NCBI GenBank assembly: GCA_009841255.1
Contig: VXMD01000046.1
Span: 52,452-116,451, forward strand
From: Candidatus Poribacteria bacterium
GTDB lineage: Bacteria; Poribacteria; WGA-4E; WGA-3G
Length of the DNA stretch: 64,000 bases
Reading direction: 5' to 3'
Shown here: one piece after another, positions 42,909 through 51,296 of the stretch
Position numbering within the stretch: position 1 is the first letter of the stretch
How the letters are laid out: each line of letters begins with the position of its first letter
The notes under the pieces: generated by a model
Databases searched by the model: none
What the model was told of the DNA's origin: nothing
Seen by the model: only the letters and a program-made list of their open reading frames with translations
Translations under genes and position numbers: made by a program

Positions 42909-45900
42909 TTAATCTGTAGATTTCACATCCGCCCACTTCCACAACACCTTATTCGCCGCTGAAATCTGACCCCGCAACCGCACCGTCGCAATCGCACGGC
43001 GTTCCCCCGATAACGAGACTTCTTCCAGACGGTAGTAATATGGGACATTCACTGTTGCCGTCGTATCCGTGTACGTATACGTCTGACCTTCTGCTGTCGT
43101 CCCAGCACCCGGAATCAGTGTAGGATTCACCGGCACAAAACCTGAATCGCTGTCCCGACTCCGAAGCACATGAAAACCGGCATTCTCCATCTCCGATGCC
43201 GTCGTCCATTTCACAACCACAGACCCCTCTCGCAGATCCGCACGAAAACTCGATAACTCTACGGGCAACGGACTCCCCTGACGATACCCGGGCGTCCCAT
43301 CATCTGTCGGAAGTCCATAATACGAATACCCCACCAGCAACGCCGTCTCACCAGCACGCACCCAACTCCCTAACCGAGTGCCCTGGGCAGGCATACGTTC
43401 TTCATAACGACGAATCAACGATGAACGCTTCCCCGATTCCGACCAACCCGACGGCAACTCCCAGCGCGGTTTATCTCGACCCATTCTACCATCGAGATTC
43501 CCCGCCATATCCACTAACGTCCCATCGGGAGAGAACAACCGCAGTGCAAAGCCTTCTGCGCGCAGAAACAATGCCTTACGGCTCTGACGCTGGACGTCGT
43601 AAATCCGACGCTCAGGGATGTTCCCGGAGTTGCGGTCCTGCCGAGACACCAACAGCACGGTCTGGTTCGGCATCACCTGTAGGGACTTGAAACCAAACGT
43701 TGTATGCCGATGCACGGGTTGGTGATCTCGGACTTCAAGCCTCAACGTCCAGCCTTCAATATCCACGACCTCCGTGGTGGAATTGTTATAGAGTTCTACC
43801 CACTGCGAAGGGACACCTCTCTCATTCGTCGCAAACATCACCTCGCTGAAACTGATTTGACCCGTTCCGACGGTATCCTCCATCTTCGTAGCATATCCCG
43901 GGGTGCCGAGACTCGTTTCCGGGGAGGCATCGGGATCATACCCTAACCCGAATTGATACTCGCTCACGATCCAGGCGTCATGAAAGTAGCCCTGTGCCAT
44001 CGGCTTCCGAGGGATAATCCCTTTGTGTCGCATGACGCGCTGATAGACTTCGGCTTCCGAGAACCGGGCACCCGTGCCGGTATAGACCCATGTATCGCGC
44101 AGGGGCCAGATCTGTGTGCGATAGTTCACGTCGTCTCTGTGATAATCGCCTGCGAGGTCTTCAAAGCCTTCCCACTTACCGTTCTTATCGCGGGCATTGC
44201 GGAGGATCAGCAGAAACGGACGATTCGGGAGTTTCATCTCGGGTGCGATGAGATATAGTGGACGGAGATCGGGATTGTGATTTGGATTCTCAATGTTCTG
44301 CCCGCGGAGGAGGTCGTTCTCACTTGGGTCGGTGTTGGTGATTACGAGGATACCGCCAGGCGGCAGCGTCCAGTCCGGAAATCCGACGATATCCCTATCC
44401 GTATTGGTGTATTCGCCTGCAGAGTCGACCCTGCTAATCTCCCAGTCTTTCAGAGGGACGGCTTTATCGCTGATGTTCTTGAGTTCTACCCAATCGTTTT
44501 GGTCGTTTTCGGCATTGCGAAACTCGTTGAAGATGACTTTATCCATTGGGACGTATGAGGGAAAGACGAGTGGACCTTTCCTCCCAAAGTCGATCGGTTC
44601 GGAGGCGGTATCTGTGCGGGGTCCTACTTGTCCCGATGTGGTACTGAGTGCCGCTCCTGGGTGTACGATGAGTTTCACGGTGCCAACTGCCTTGGTAGGC
44701 ACAGCAATCGTTGCGAAATAGGTCTGTGCGGGTCCTGTGAGAGGCGTCAACGCTTCGAGGGTAGCGGTGCCGGTGCCCCGCTTGAGTTTCGTCTCTACGG
44801 TGATGTCCTCCGCCTCAAAACCCGTGACGGGTTGAGAGAACTTGATCGTGAGTGGAAATTTCTCAGTGGGTGGTTTTTCTGGGTAGTTCTCGAAGGTCAC
44901 AGTCAGTCCAGCAGGGATGGGAGCGTTACGGTCTGCCCTCGCCGTGAAACTCACCGTGAGTTCCGCATGTGATGGTCCATTCGTATTTGATTTCGCTGAG
45001 ACCACGACTTCCGCAGTATGCACATCGCCATGGTCTCCGAGCGTAATGGTGAACCGTGCTAAGCCATCGTCTCCCGTAACCAGGTCTGGGTCAGTGTGCG
45101 GCTCAGCTGGACTGCCATCGGGGGCTGTAACTGTCCACGTAACAGGCACCCCCCTGAATTTCGGGTTCGCCCCGTACTGGAAAGTCGTAGAAGCTCTCAG
45201 CACAAACGAGTGCCTTGTTCCCGGTCTTCCGACGTGATTTGCCGCAGATGCGGGCGCGACCGCAAACGTGGGGTTCGAATACCGGGTATTCGTAACAGCC
45301 GCTTTGAGGGCTGGAATATCTGTGTAGAGAGAGTCGTAGTCGAGGCTCCAGTTCCACCTCAGATCGATTTTTGTTGTGACTTTTCCTGCCTGCTGGAGTG
45401 CTATCAAAGGTGTAATATCCGTCAACAACCGACCTCTCCTGTCTCCAGTTGCGCCGGAGTGCGTCAGGAACCGCAGATCCAGGTTCGTCAATGTAGCCCC
45501 CGTCGGTAAACGATTTAACACCGATAGATCTGAAATTGGAGTCTGATAAAGCTCTAGGTAGGTCAGACTTGATAAGGAAGGTAGCACCGCCGATAGACTC
45601 TCGTGGGTGATGTTGGTATTCTGAAGCCGTAGTTCTGTAAGTGCCGTTAAATCCTTCACACCCGAGATATCCTGGAGCATCGTATTGTGATATAGGTGTA
45701 GTTTTTTCACCTTTGTTAACTTCACCAGGCGTGGGATATTTACCAGCCGTGAGGGAAGAGCACTTGAGTGGCGAGTGTAGTTAAGATAGAGCTCCACCAG
45801 GTCCTCTAAATCTTTCAAGGGTTCAAGATTGCTAATGCGGTGCCCAGTTATACGCAGGATTTTCAATTTTTTCAGTTTCTGGAGAGCGGATATATCCGTG

Positions 45901-46343
45901 ATGTAGGGAAATTCAACTTCCCGCGACTGGTGCGGATTGCGGTTAAACACCAGGGTTGTTAGGTTTGTGAGATCCTTGAGGGGGGATAGGTCGCTGATCG
46001 GGTTACCCGAAAGGTTCAGAGTTTCCAATTGTGTGAGGTTCCTAAGAGGGGATAGGTCGCTGATATTATTACTGAGAAAAATCAGACCCTCTGTACTGGT
46101 GGCATGTTCGAGACTGGTAAGATCGCTAATGGTGTTATTGTTGACGCTGATGTCTGTCGTGATGTTATTCATGTCCTGCTCAGTGATTGTATCTCCAGGA
46201 TTCTTACCGAGCTTGGTTTCGATAGCACCACGGAGGACATCATCTGGGATGTTCACAGGGTCGTTTGGACCTGCGTTTGCCGGATGGAGCAGTGTGAGAA
46301 GGAAAATACAACATACGGAAAGGGTGAAGAAAAATTTTGTCAT
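42909..46343 (-). CDS. Large secreted LRR/Ig-like/lamin-tail domain protein
   Basis: 1144 residues. Signal peptide 1-24; leucine-rich repeats (NNISDLSPLRNLTQLETLNL type) to about 350; a Big-1-like Ig domain (GVPVTWTVTAPDGSP ... GLARFTITLGDHG, about 380-470); a Big/CBM-like Ig segment (FSQPVTGFEAEDITVET, about 500); two lamin-tail domains (VIFNEFRNAENDQNDWVEL about 600 and ISFSEVMFATNERGVPSQWV about 820); and a C-terminal fibronectin-like domain (PVELSSFRADLREGSVVVKW). It shares the LRR type with the 18-24 kb proteins but not their sorting tail. GGGAGG 9 bases before the ATG. Probable surface adhesin or structural protein. Confidence 0.87.
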   Translation of the reverse strand: MTKFFFTLSVCCIFLLTLLHPANAGPNDPVNIPDDVLRGAIETKLGKNPGDTITEQDMNNITTDISVNNNTISDLTSLEHATSTEGLIFLSNNISDLSPLRNLTQLETLNLSGNPISDLSPLKDLTNLTTLVFNRNPHQSREVEFPYITDISALQKLKKLKILRITGHRISNLEPLKDLEDLVELYLNYTRHSSALPSRLVNIPRLVKLTKVKKLHLYHNTMLQDISGVKDLTALTELRLQNTNITHESLSAVLPSLSSLTYLELYQTPISDLSVLNRLPTGATLTNLDLRFLTHSGATGDRRGRLLTDITPLIALQQAGKVTTKIDLRWNWSLDYDSLYTDIPALKAAVTNTRYSNPTFAVAPASAANHVGRPGTRHSFVLRASTTFQYGANPKFRGVPVTWTVTAPDGSPAEPHTDPDLVTGDDGLARFTITLGDHGDVHTAEVVVSAKSNTNGPSHAELTVSFTARADRNAPIPAGLTVTFENYPEKPPTEKFPLTIKFSQPVTGFEAEDITVETKLKRGTGTATLEALTPLTGPAQTYFATIAVPTKAVGTVKLIVHPGAALSTTSGQVGPRTDTASEPIDFGRKGPLVFPSYVPMDKVIFNEFRNAENDQNDWVELKNISDKAVPLKDWEISRVDSAGEYTNTDRDIVGFPDWTLPPGGILVITNTDPSENDLLRGQNIENPNHNPDLRPLYLIAPEMKLPNRPFLLILRNARDKNGKWEGFEDLAGDYHRDDVNYRTQIWPLRDTWVYTGTGARFSEAEVYQRVMRHKGIIPRKPMAQGYFHDAWIVSEYQFGLGYDPDASPETSLGTPGYATKMEDTVGTGQISFSEVMFATNERGVPSQWVELYNNSTTEVVDIEGWTLRLEVRDHQPVHRHTTFGFKSLQVMPNQTVLLVSRQDRNSGNIPERRIYDVQRQSRKALFLRAEGFALRLFSPDGTLVDMAGNLDGRMGRDKPRWELPSGWSESGKRSSLIRRYEERMPAQGTRLGSWVRAGETALLVGYSYYGLPTDDGTPGYRQGSPLPVELSSFRADLREGSVVVKWTTASEMENAGFHVLRSRDSDSGFVPVNPTLIPGAGTTAEGQTYTYTDTTATVNVPYYYRLEEVSLSGERRAIATVRLRGQISAANKVLWKWADVKSTD

Positions 46344-46729
46344 CTAAAACATACCTCCCTATTTCTACTGATTAGAGGTCGGTTTCCAACGTTTATTTGC
46401 CACAGGTAGAGATGAATGGCGTGAACCGTGAACGCAGACAGCCATACCGCAAACCACAAGCGAGCAGGCGCGGAAAAACCGCGACAGCAGCAACGCTGGT
46501 GTAACTTTGTGAAGGGGTATGCGAAGTGGCTGTGCTTATCAGTTGTAAAGTGGGGGGAGGGGGTAAATGCTTGTTAGTTCTACGCTGGCAGCCCAAAGCT
46601 GCGTGGAGTTGGAGGTACGCAATGGCTCCTCACCTTGGGACATAGAGAACAGCCATTCAGGGATATTAACATTAACCTTGATGTCTCTGATTTTCAATAC
46701 TGATGCTCCTTATTGTTTTTTCTGGATAA

Positions 46730-46914
46730 GATTTACGCAATTCATCGGAGCCCGTTCCATTTCTAACTGTTCCTATGAAGGGTCGGGATTACAAATCCCT
46801 CCTACAAAGAAACTAAGGTTTTCTTGCAGGTAGGACTTACGCAATTTATCAGGGAGCGTTCCATTTCTAACTGCCCTATAATGAGTCGGGGTTGCAAACC
46901 CTCCTACAGGGAAA
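46730..46914. repeat. Diverged tandem repeat containing family B palindromes (MITE-like)
   Basis: Two units (46730-46812, 46832-46914) share TTACGCAATTYATC, GTTCCATTTCTAACTG and a palindrome (GGGATTACAAATCCC, and GGGGTTGCAAACCC) ending CTCCTACA. The GACTTACGCAA-like edge resembles insertion-sequence ends, but no transposase remains. Confidence 0.65.
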
Positions 46915-46986
46915 CTGAGTAACACTATGGAGATTATATCAAAAGTCGCAATTTTAGTCAAATATTTTCATAGTTACGCGAACAAT

Positions 46987-47015
46987 TTGGGAAAAAAATA
47001 GAGATGTGATATAAT
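46987..47015 (+). promoter_or_regulatory. Promoter candidate placed for leaderless transcription
   Basis: TTGGGA (46987-46992), 17 bases, TATAAT (47010-47015); the ATG follows after exactly 6 bases (AGGATC), the same spacing as at 40503-40515. Confidence 0.6.
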
Positions 47016-47021
47016 AGGATC

Positions 47022-47390
47022 ATGAAAGATTTTTTACTGTTATTCTTCAACGTTTTACTAACGGTCATCGGGCAGATTTTGTTTAAGCACGGTATGAACA
47101 CAGTCGGTCGTATCAATAGCCTACGGGACGCCATGGACAAATTGGTACAGGCGTTCCTGAACCCTTATATCCTCAGTGGAATTGCGATATACGGTTTTAC
47201 AACGCTCGTCTGGCTGATTATCCTGTCACGTGTTAAACTGAGTATTGCGTATCCGATGTTGAGTTCTGGGTATGTCCTGTCAATCCTGTTTTCTTGGATG
47301 GTGTTCAAGGAATCTGTCCCTAAGATTCGTATTATCGGTGCTCTGATCATCTGTATCGGGGTCTATCTTGTGGCGCAAGGAGAATCTTAA
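47022..47390 (+). CDS. Small multidrug resistance/EamA-like membrane protein (ArnE-type)
   Basis: 122 residues with four transmembrane segments (FLLLFFNVLLTVIGQILFKH, ILSGIAIYGFTTLVWLIIL, SIAYPMLSSGYVLSILFSWM, IRIIGALIICIGVYLVAQ). The pattern (GQILFKHGM early, LSxxxLSxAYPML in helix 3) is that of SMR and ArnE/ArnF-like subunits, which flip lipid-linked sugars or export cations. The neighbouring genes do not settle which. Short distance (3 bases) to the next gene suggests an operon. Confidence 0.82.
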   Translation: MKDFLLLFFNVLLTVIGQILFKHGMNTVGRINSLRDAMDKLVQAFLNPYILSGIAIYGFTTLVWLIILSRVKLSIAYPMLSSGYVLSILFSWMVFKESVPKIRIIGALIICIGVYLVAQGES

Positions 47391-47393
47391 TCA

Positions 47394-47831
47394 ATGGTAG
47401 CTCCTGCTGGGGGGCCAATGACCCCAGAAACTGAATCGTTAAAAAGCCGTTCTTTCGTTGCGATGGTCCTGTCGGCGATCCTTCCGGGACTCGGTCAACT
47501 TTACTTAGGTCAATCTCCAAAGGCGATTGTCCTTTTGGTCATTTTCGCTTCTGCAATTGGTATTTTCTACCTGAATTCGTTGCCCGTAACAGGATGGGAT
47601 GATTTAATGCGGTTTAAACCTGCGAGGCAGGAGAACACCGCAACAGACGGGATCGAGGACTCTGAAGCGCAAGAACCTTATTCGTTTCACATCTGGACGT
47701 TTGACGATGGCGAAAAACTGATGTATCGACCCTCTTGGAAACTGAAGATCAGTGCGGCTATTCAAGGTATTTTGTGTTGGCTCTACGCAGTTGGCGATGG
47801 ATGGAGAGGTAGACGGAGAAGCCGACCGTAA
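47394..47831 (+). CDS. Hypothetical membrane protein (TM2/DUF5683-like pattern)
   Basis: 145 residues. AMVLSAILPGLGQLYLGQSP followed by AIVLLVIFASAIGIFYL is the 'ILPGLGQ.Y.G' pair seen in TM2 and DUF5683-type small membrane proteins. The tail is polar and ends in RRRSRP. The start may be the ATG at 47394 or the ATG at 47418 (after a run of G residues); both are close to the previous gene. Function unknown. Confidence 0.68.
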   Translation: MVAPAGGPMTPETESLKSRSFVAMVLSAILPGLGQLYLGQSPKAIVLLVIFASAIGIFYLNSLPVTGWDDLMRFKPARQENTATDGIEDSEAQEPYSFHIWTFDDGEKLMYRPSWKLKISAAIQGILCWLYAVGDGWRGRRRSRP

Positions 47832-47964
47832 GTCCGTAAACCGCATAAATCCCGCTCCGAAGACGAAAGTTTCGAAGTTGCGAAGTATGCTAAAGTTTGT
47901 AAGTTTAAAGAGACGCGCTTGCGACTTTACAGATTTTAGAACTCTTTACAACTTTCTACCAAAA

Positions 47965-48053
47965 ACGTAGCCTGCAATAATACGCAGGCGACTCTACGGA
48001 AAAGAACGTGAAACTATTAACCTACTTGACCGAACCGCAAGGGATAATTAAAA
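47965..48053 (+). repeat. CCGCAAGG element upstream of and within the TolB-like gene
   Basis: GTAGCCTGCAATAATACGCA with closing GGCG, ACGGAAAAGAAC as internal ribosome binding site, GTG start at 48008, and ACCGCAAGGGATAATTAAAA inside the coding sequence. Confidence 0.88.
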
Positions 48054-49366
48054 TATGTAGCATTCTTCTCGTTGTCTTAGTGACCGGGTGTCAAGACGAT
48101 ACGGCGGTTCTGAAAAAGAGTGAAGAACTTCTAAACGCTGGAACCCCACAAGCAGCGATAGAGGAACTGGTGGCTTTTATCGAGACGGCACCGGAGAATC
48201 CGAAGGCACGGATGTTATTGGGAAAAGCCTACAGTGACGTGGGGCGTTACACCGACGCGATTCTCGAGTTACAAAAGGCTTCACAACTTTATGTTGCTCA
48301 ACCGGAAGAACGGATTGCAGCGCGACTTGAATTGGCGCGTACCTATCTGAAGTTCGGTGATAGAAGTTCCGCCTTTCGTGTACTTCGACTCGTTCAGCGG
48401 AGTACGCTGGATCCTGAGGTCTTGCGCGAAATCATCGAACTCGTGGGGGACAGTTACCATACAAAGCGGTTGACCCGTGGCGATTCAGATAACTATTCAC
48501 CGACCTTTTCACCGGACGGCACACAAATTGCGTTTGCCTCCTTTCGACTCGACAACGGCGAAATCTATTTGATGGACTTAAATGGGCGTATCCAACGCCG
48601 TGTAACCTTCACAACGGATTTCAACGACAGTTCACCGGCATTCCTCACGACCCCAAACTATCTGTTTTATAGCAGCGAACCGAAGTCCTCTCGGGAAGTG
48701 AAAGTTGTCATCCAAAGCAGCGGCTCCACGCCAATTTACGCTGGATTCCATGTAACACATATTCATAGCAAGATAACGCGAACCGTTTTGCCTGTGAGTT
48801 TCGGTGCTCGCGTGCCGCGTAGATCGCCTGCCGGCAATCAGGTTATTTATGAGTCGAACGTAGATGGAAACTTGGAATTATACCTCCTCGATTTGGCGGG
48901 ACTGGATCTGGCACAACTCACGCCGGAAGATGTTGTACCGAAACGTATTACCTTTAACGAAACCGATGACGGGAGTCCCGCATTCTTTCCGGATGGAAAG
49001 CGTGTTATATTTGTCGCCTCTCGAAACGAATTAAACCAACTTTATACTATAGACATTGACGGGAAAAACGAAAAACATTTCAATCCGAATCGCTATGGGT
49101 GTTATAACCCCACGGTGTCGCCTGACGGAAAAACGATTGCGTATGTTTCTGCCAGAGACGGCGACTGGGAGATTTATCTCATTGATGCAGATGGTAAAAA
49201 TGAGCGACGGATTACCAGTGACATCGGTAGGTCTATTCAACCCGCCTTTTCACCGGATGGACGCTCCCTGGCGTATGTCTCCGACAGGAGTGATACGTTC
49301 CACATCTATCTGATGTCTCTCGACAGACCTGTCACTCGTCAGGATTTAGCCAAGCGCTTGCAATAG
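48008..49366 (+). CDS. Lipoprotein with TPR and TolB-like beta-propeller (PD40/WD40-like) domains
   Basis: 452 residues. The N-terminus MKLLTYLTEPQGIIK comes from a CCGCAAGG element and leads straight into ICSILLVVLVTGC, a lipoprotein signal with lipobox VTGC. Then TPR-like repeats (about 30-140, AAIEELVAFIETAPENPKAR) and a TolB-type six-bladed propeller (about 155-440) with blades such as SPTFSPDGTQIAFASFRLDN and NPTVSPDGKTIAYVSARDGD. TolB-like propellers act in outer-membrane integrity complexes. GTG start with GGAAAAGAA upstream, both inside the repeat. Confidence 0.87.
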   Translation: MKLLTYLTEPQGIIKICSILLVVLVTGCQDDTAVLKKSEELLNAGTPQAAIEELVAFIETAPENPKARMLLGKAYSDVGRYTDAILELQKASQLYVAQPEERIAARLELARTYLKFGDRSSAFRVLRLVQRSTLDPEVLREIIELVGDSYHTKRLTRGDSDNYSPTFSPDGTQIAFASFRLDNGEIYLMDLNGRIQRRVTFTTDFNDSSPAFLTTPNYLFYSSEPKSSREVKVVIQSSGSTPIYAGFHVTHIHSKITRTVLPVSFGARVPRRSPAGNQVIYESNVDGNLELYLLDLAGLDLAQLTPEDVVPKRITFNETDDGSPAFFPDGKRVIFVASRNELNQLYTIDIDGKNEKHFNPNRYGCYNPTVSPDGKTIAYVSARDGDWEIYLIDADGKNERRITSDIGRSIQPAFSPDGRSLAYVSDRSDTFHIYLMSLDRPVTRQDLAKRLQ

Positions 49367-49512
49367 TTGTCAGTTATCGGTTATCAGTTACAAGCGGTTT
49401 TTGATACTCTTGGGGGCAATCCGAGAAACTGAAAGCACCCAAGTTAAGACACAACTCTTGTGACGAAAAAAATGCGACTGATTGCTGACGTTAATAGAGA
49501 GGTTAGAAGAAC
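49367..49512. repeat. Family C repeat between the TolB-like and MDR genes
   Basis: TTGTCAGTTATCGGTTATCA at 49364-49386 and further on GACTGATTGCTGACG; otherwise no feature. AGAAG precedes the next ATG. Confidence 0.6.
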
Positions 49513-50475
49513 ATGATCCGAGTAACTAAACCGGAAGGTTTCGGTAACATTCAATTGGAAGAGGTGCCGATACCGGAAATCAATGCGCAACAGGTTCGGG
49601 TACAGACAGATACGACGTTAATCAGCCGAGGGTCCGAACTGTTTCGACGCTATATCCGGGAAGAGGCTGTTTCGCCTTCAATTATGGGCTACTCTCTCAC
49701 AGGCATTGTGGATGCCGTTGGCGCAGAGGTAACAGATTATGAGGTCGGTGAACGCGTCATGGTTGTAGCCCCACACGCGGAGTATGTGGTTGCTGAACCG
49801 AACGCAACGGATGGACGCATCGTCCCGCTCCTTGAAGGCGTCAGTTTTGAAGAGGGAACGTTTCTTCCGCTTGCGACGAGTGCTGTCGCTTGGTCAGACT
49901 CGTCTGGTGTGAAAGCGGGGGATACCGTCGTTGTGCTGGGACAGGGTTTAGTGGGAAGCCTTATGATGCAAGTGCTGCGAGGCTACGATCCCGCACAAAT
50001 TATAACCGTGGACGCGTTACCACTCCGCTGTGAATTGTCGGCTAAACTCGGTGCCGATACAGTCGTAAATGCTGAGGACATCGATCCGGTGGAAGCCGTC
50101 TTGGAGCTCACCGACGGCGAAGGCGCAGATCTGGTGATAGATTGTGTCGGTGGCTACGCCGGGGTCAAATCGTTCGAGCAGGCGCAAGATATGACCCGTC
50201 GGTTTGGTATTATCCAACTCATCGCGCTCTACCAACAGGCACCCTTACCTTTACATTCCTCGAAGATGATGAGCAAACGTCTCGTTGCGGGTATCTTAAC
50301 GGATGAACCCCGCTCTCAGATTGTGGCACGCGCCTTGCAAAAGATACGAAACGACGAAATCCGTGCGACTGAAATGGTTACCCATCGCTTCCACTACACC
50401 GAAGCGAAAGATGCTTTCGATCTTCTCTGGAATTCTCCGGGTGATACGCTTGGAGTGCTGATAAAATGGCAGTAG
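49513..50475 (+). CDS. Medium-chain alcohol dehydrogenase family protein
   Basis: 320 residues, MDR fold, paralogous in design to the gene at 36235: ISRGSELFRRYIREEAVSPS in place of the zinc-binding segment, GYSLTGIVDAVGAEVTDYEV, then the Rossmann core VVVLGQGLVGSLMMQVLRGY and VDALPLRCELSAKLGADTVV. Catalytic zinc ligands are not recognisable. Likely oxidises or reduces a sugar-like alcohol with NAD(P). It overlaps the methyltransferase gene by 10 bases. Confidence 0.85.
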   Translation: MIRVTKPEGFGNIQLEEVPIPEINAQQVRVQTDTTLISRGSELFRRYIREEAVSPSIMGYSLTGIVDAVGAEVTDYEVGERVMVVAPHAEYVVAEPNATDGRIVPLLEGVSFEEGTFLPLATSAVAWSDSSGVKAGDTVVVLGQGLVGSLMMQVLRGYDPAQIITVDALPLRCELSAKLGADTVVNAEDIDPVEAVLELTDGEGADLVIDCVGGYAGVKSFEQAQDMTRRFGIIQLIALYQQAPLPLHSSKMMSKRLVAGILTDEPRSQIVARALQKIRNDEIRATEMVTHRFHYTEAKDAFDLLWNSPGDTLGVLIKWQ

Positions 50476-51041
50476 ATCCCATTCCAGGAGAAGTCGACTT
50501 CCAGACGGAATTGCGCGGCGCGTCCCTCACATTTTCTGCGACGTGGGGACTCTTCTCGCCAAAAGCGATTGATGCAGGAACACACCTCTTAATTGAGCAT
50601 CTGAATGTTCAGGACGGCGATATCTGTCTCGACCTCGGATGCGGATATGGTGCCATCGGTATCACGCTCGCCAAATGCGATCAAACGGCGACTGTCTATA
50701 TGGTGGACAAGGATTTCGTCGCGGTTGACTACGCGCGTAAAAACGTCGAACAGAATCGACTCCAGAATTGTCACGTCCTTCTGAGCAACGGATTTAGCCA
50801 TCTCCCCGATATTCAATTCGATCTCATTGCCTCTAACCTACCCGCCAACGTCGGTAAGGAGCTCCTACAGATTTTTCTGACCGATGCGAAGCAGTATCTC
50901 AAACCGAATGGGTGCCTCTATGTTGTCACCATTTCGGGACTTAGGGCGTTCATCAAACGCAATTTTCTGACTATCTTTGGAAATTATCAGAAGGTCAAGC
51001 AGCGGCACACGCATACGGTTGCTATGGCGACTCGTGTATGA
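50466..51041 (+). CDS. Class I SAM-dependent methyltransferase (RsmC/MTS-like)
   Basis: 191 residues. ATWGLFSPKAIDAGTHLLIE and CLDLGCGYGAIGITLAKCDQ are the 'small' MTS methyltransferase pattern (as in the C-terminal half of RsmC), with VDKDFVAVDYARKNVEQN as motif II. Motif IV, usually N-P-P-F/Y for base methylation, reads SNLPANVG, so the target may differ. Target unknown. Translationally coupled to the dehydrogenase by the overlap; the reason for the pairing is not obvious. Confidence 0.84.
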   Translation: MAVDPIPGEVDFQTELRGASLTFSATWGLFSPKAIDAGTHLLIEHLNVQDGDICLDLGCGYGAIGITLAKCDQTATVYMVDKDFVAVDYARKNVEQNRLQNCHVLLSNGFSHLPDIQFDLIASNLPANVGKELLQIFLTDAKQYLKPNGCLYVVTISGLRAFIKRNFLTIFGNYQKVKQRHTHTVAMATRV

Positions 51042-51103
51042 CCGTATTGCTTTCTAGGGCTATTTAACAGGTTTTTCGGGATTTGAAAGTTTTTTCGACA
51101 CTC

Positions 51104-51124
51104 GGAGCGGTTACAAACCGCTCC
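51104..51124. terminator. Short palindrome (family B) after the methyltransferase
   Basis: GGAGCGGTT / AACCGCTCC, nine-base perfect arms, loop ACA, followed by TACCGG. Good stem for a terminator, no U run. Confidence 0.55.
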
Positions 51125-51175
51125 TACCGGATTTGGGATGAAAACTGAATAGCCCTAATTGCTTCCGCAGTGGAC

Positions 51176-51204
51176 TTGACATAGGCACACCCATCAGGTA
51201 TAAT
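51176..51204 (+). promoter_or_regulatory. Consensus promoter for the transglutaminase-BatA-BamA operon
   Basis: TTGACA (51176-51181), 17 bases, TATAAT (51199-51204), both perfect; about 85 bases of leader precede the first gene. This leader ends in an AAGGAATCATTAAAAA stretch. Confidence 0.75.
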
Positions 51205-51278
51205 TGATATTACGAATAAGCAAGTTTAAGTATTAACATTGAAGTTTTGAAGCTGCAAGTGCGTTGGAATATTAGAAG

Positions 51279-51296
51279 GAAGGAATCATTAAAAAT
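51279..51296 (+). repeat. CCGCAAGG element, 3' end only
   Basis: AAGGAATCATTAAAAA in the same place before the start codon as in complete copies, but without the hairpin half. It provides AAGGA. Confidence 0.6.

Larger units (their letters stand above)
46344..47021. other. Long intergenic region with a diverged tandem repeat
   Basis: About 680 bases, no convincing gene. 46380-46600 is unassigned. The right half holds the tandem repeat at 46730-46914 and the promoter at 46987-47015. Confidence 0.5.

Noticed and set aside
42909..46343. Open frames on the plus strand within 43.2-46.3 kb (for example 43196-43690, 44293-44721)
   Set aside because: They lie opposite the LRR/lamin-tail gene, whose domains are continuous and recognisable; the plus-strand products show no domain pattern.
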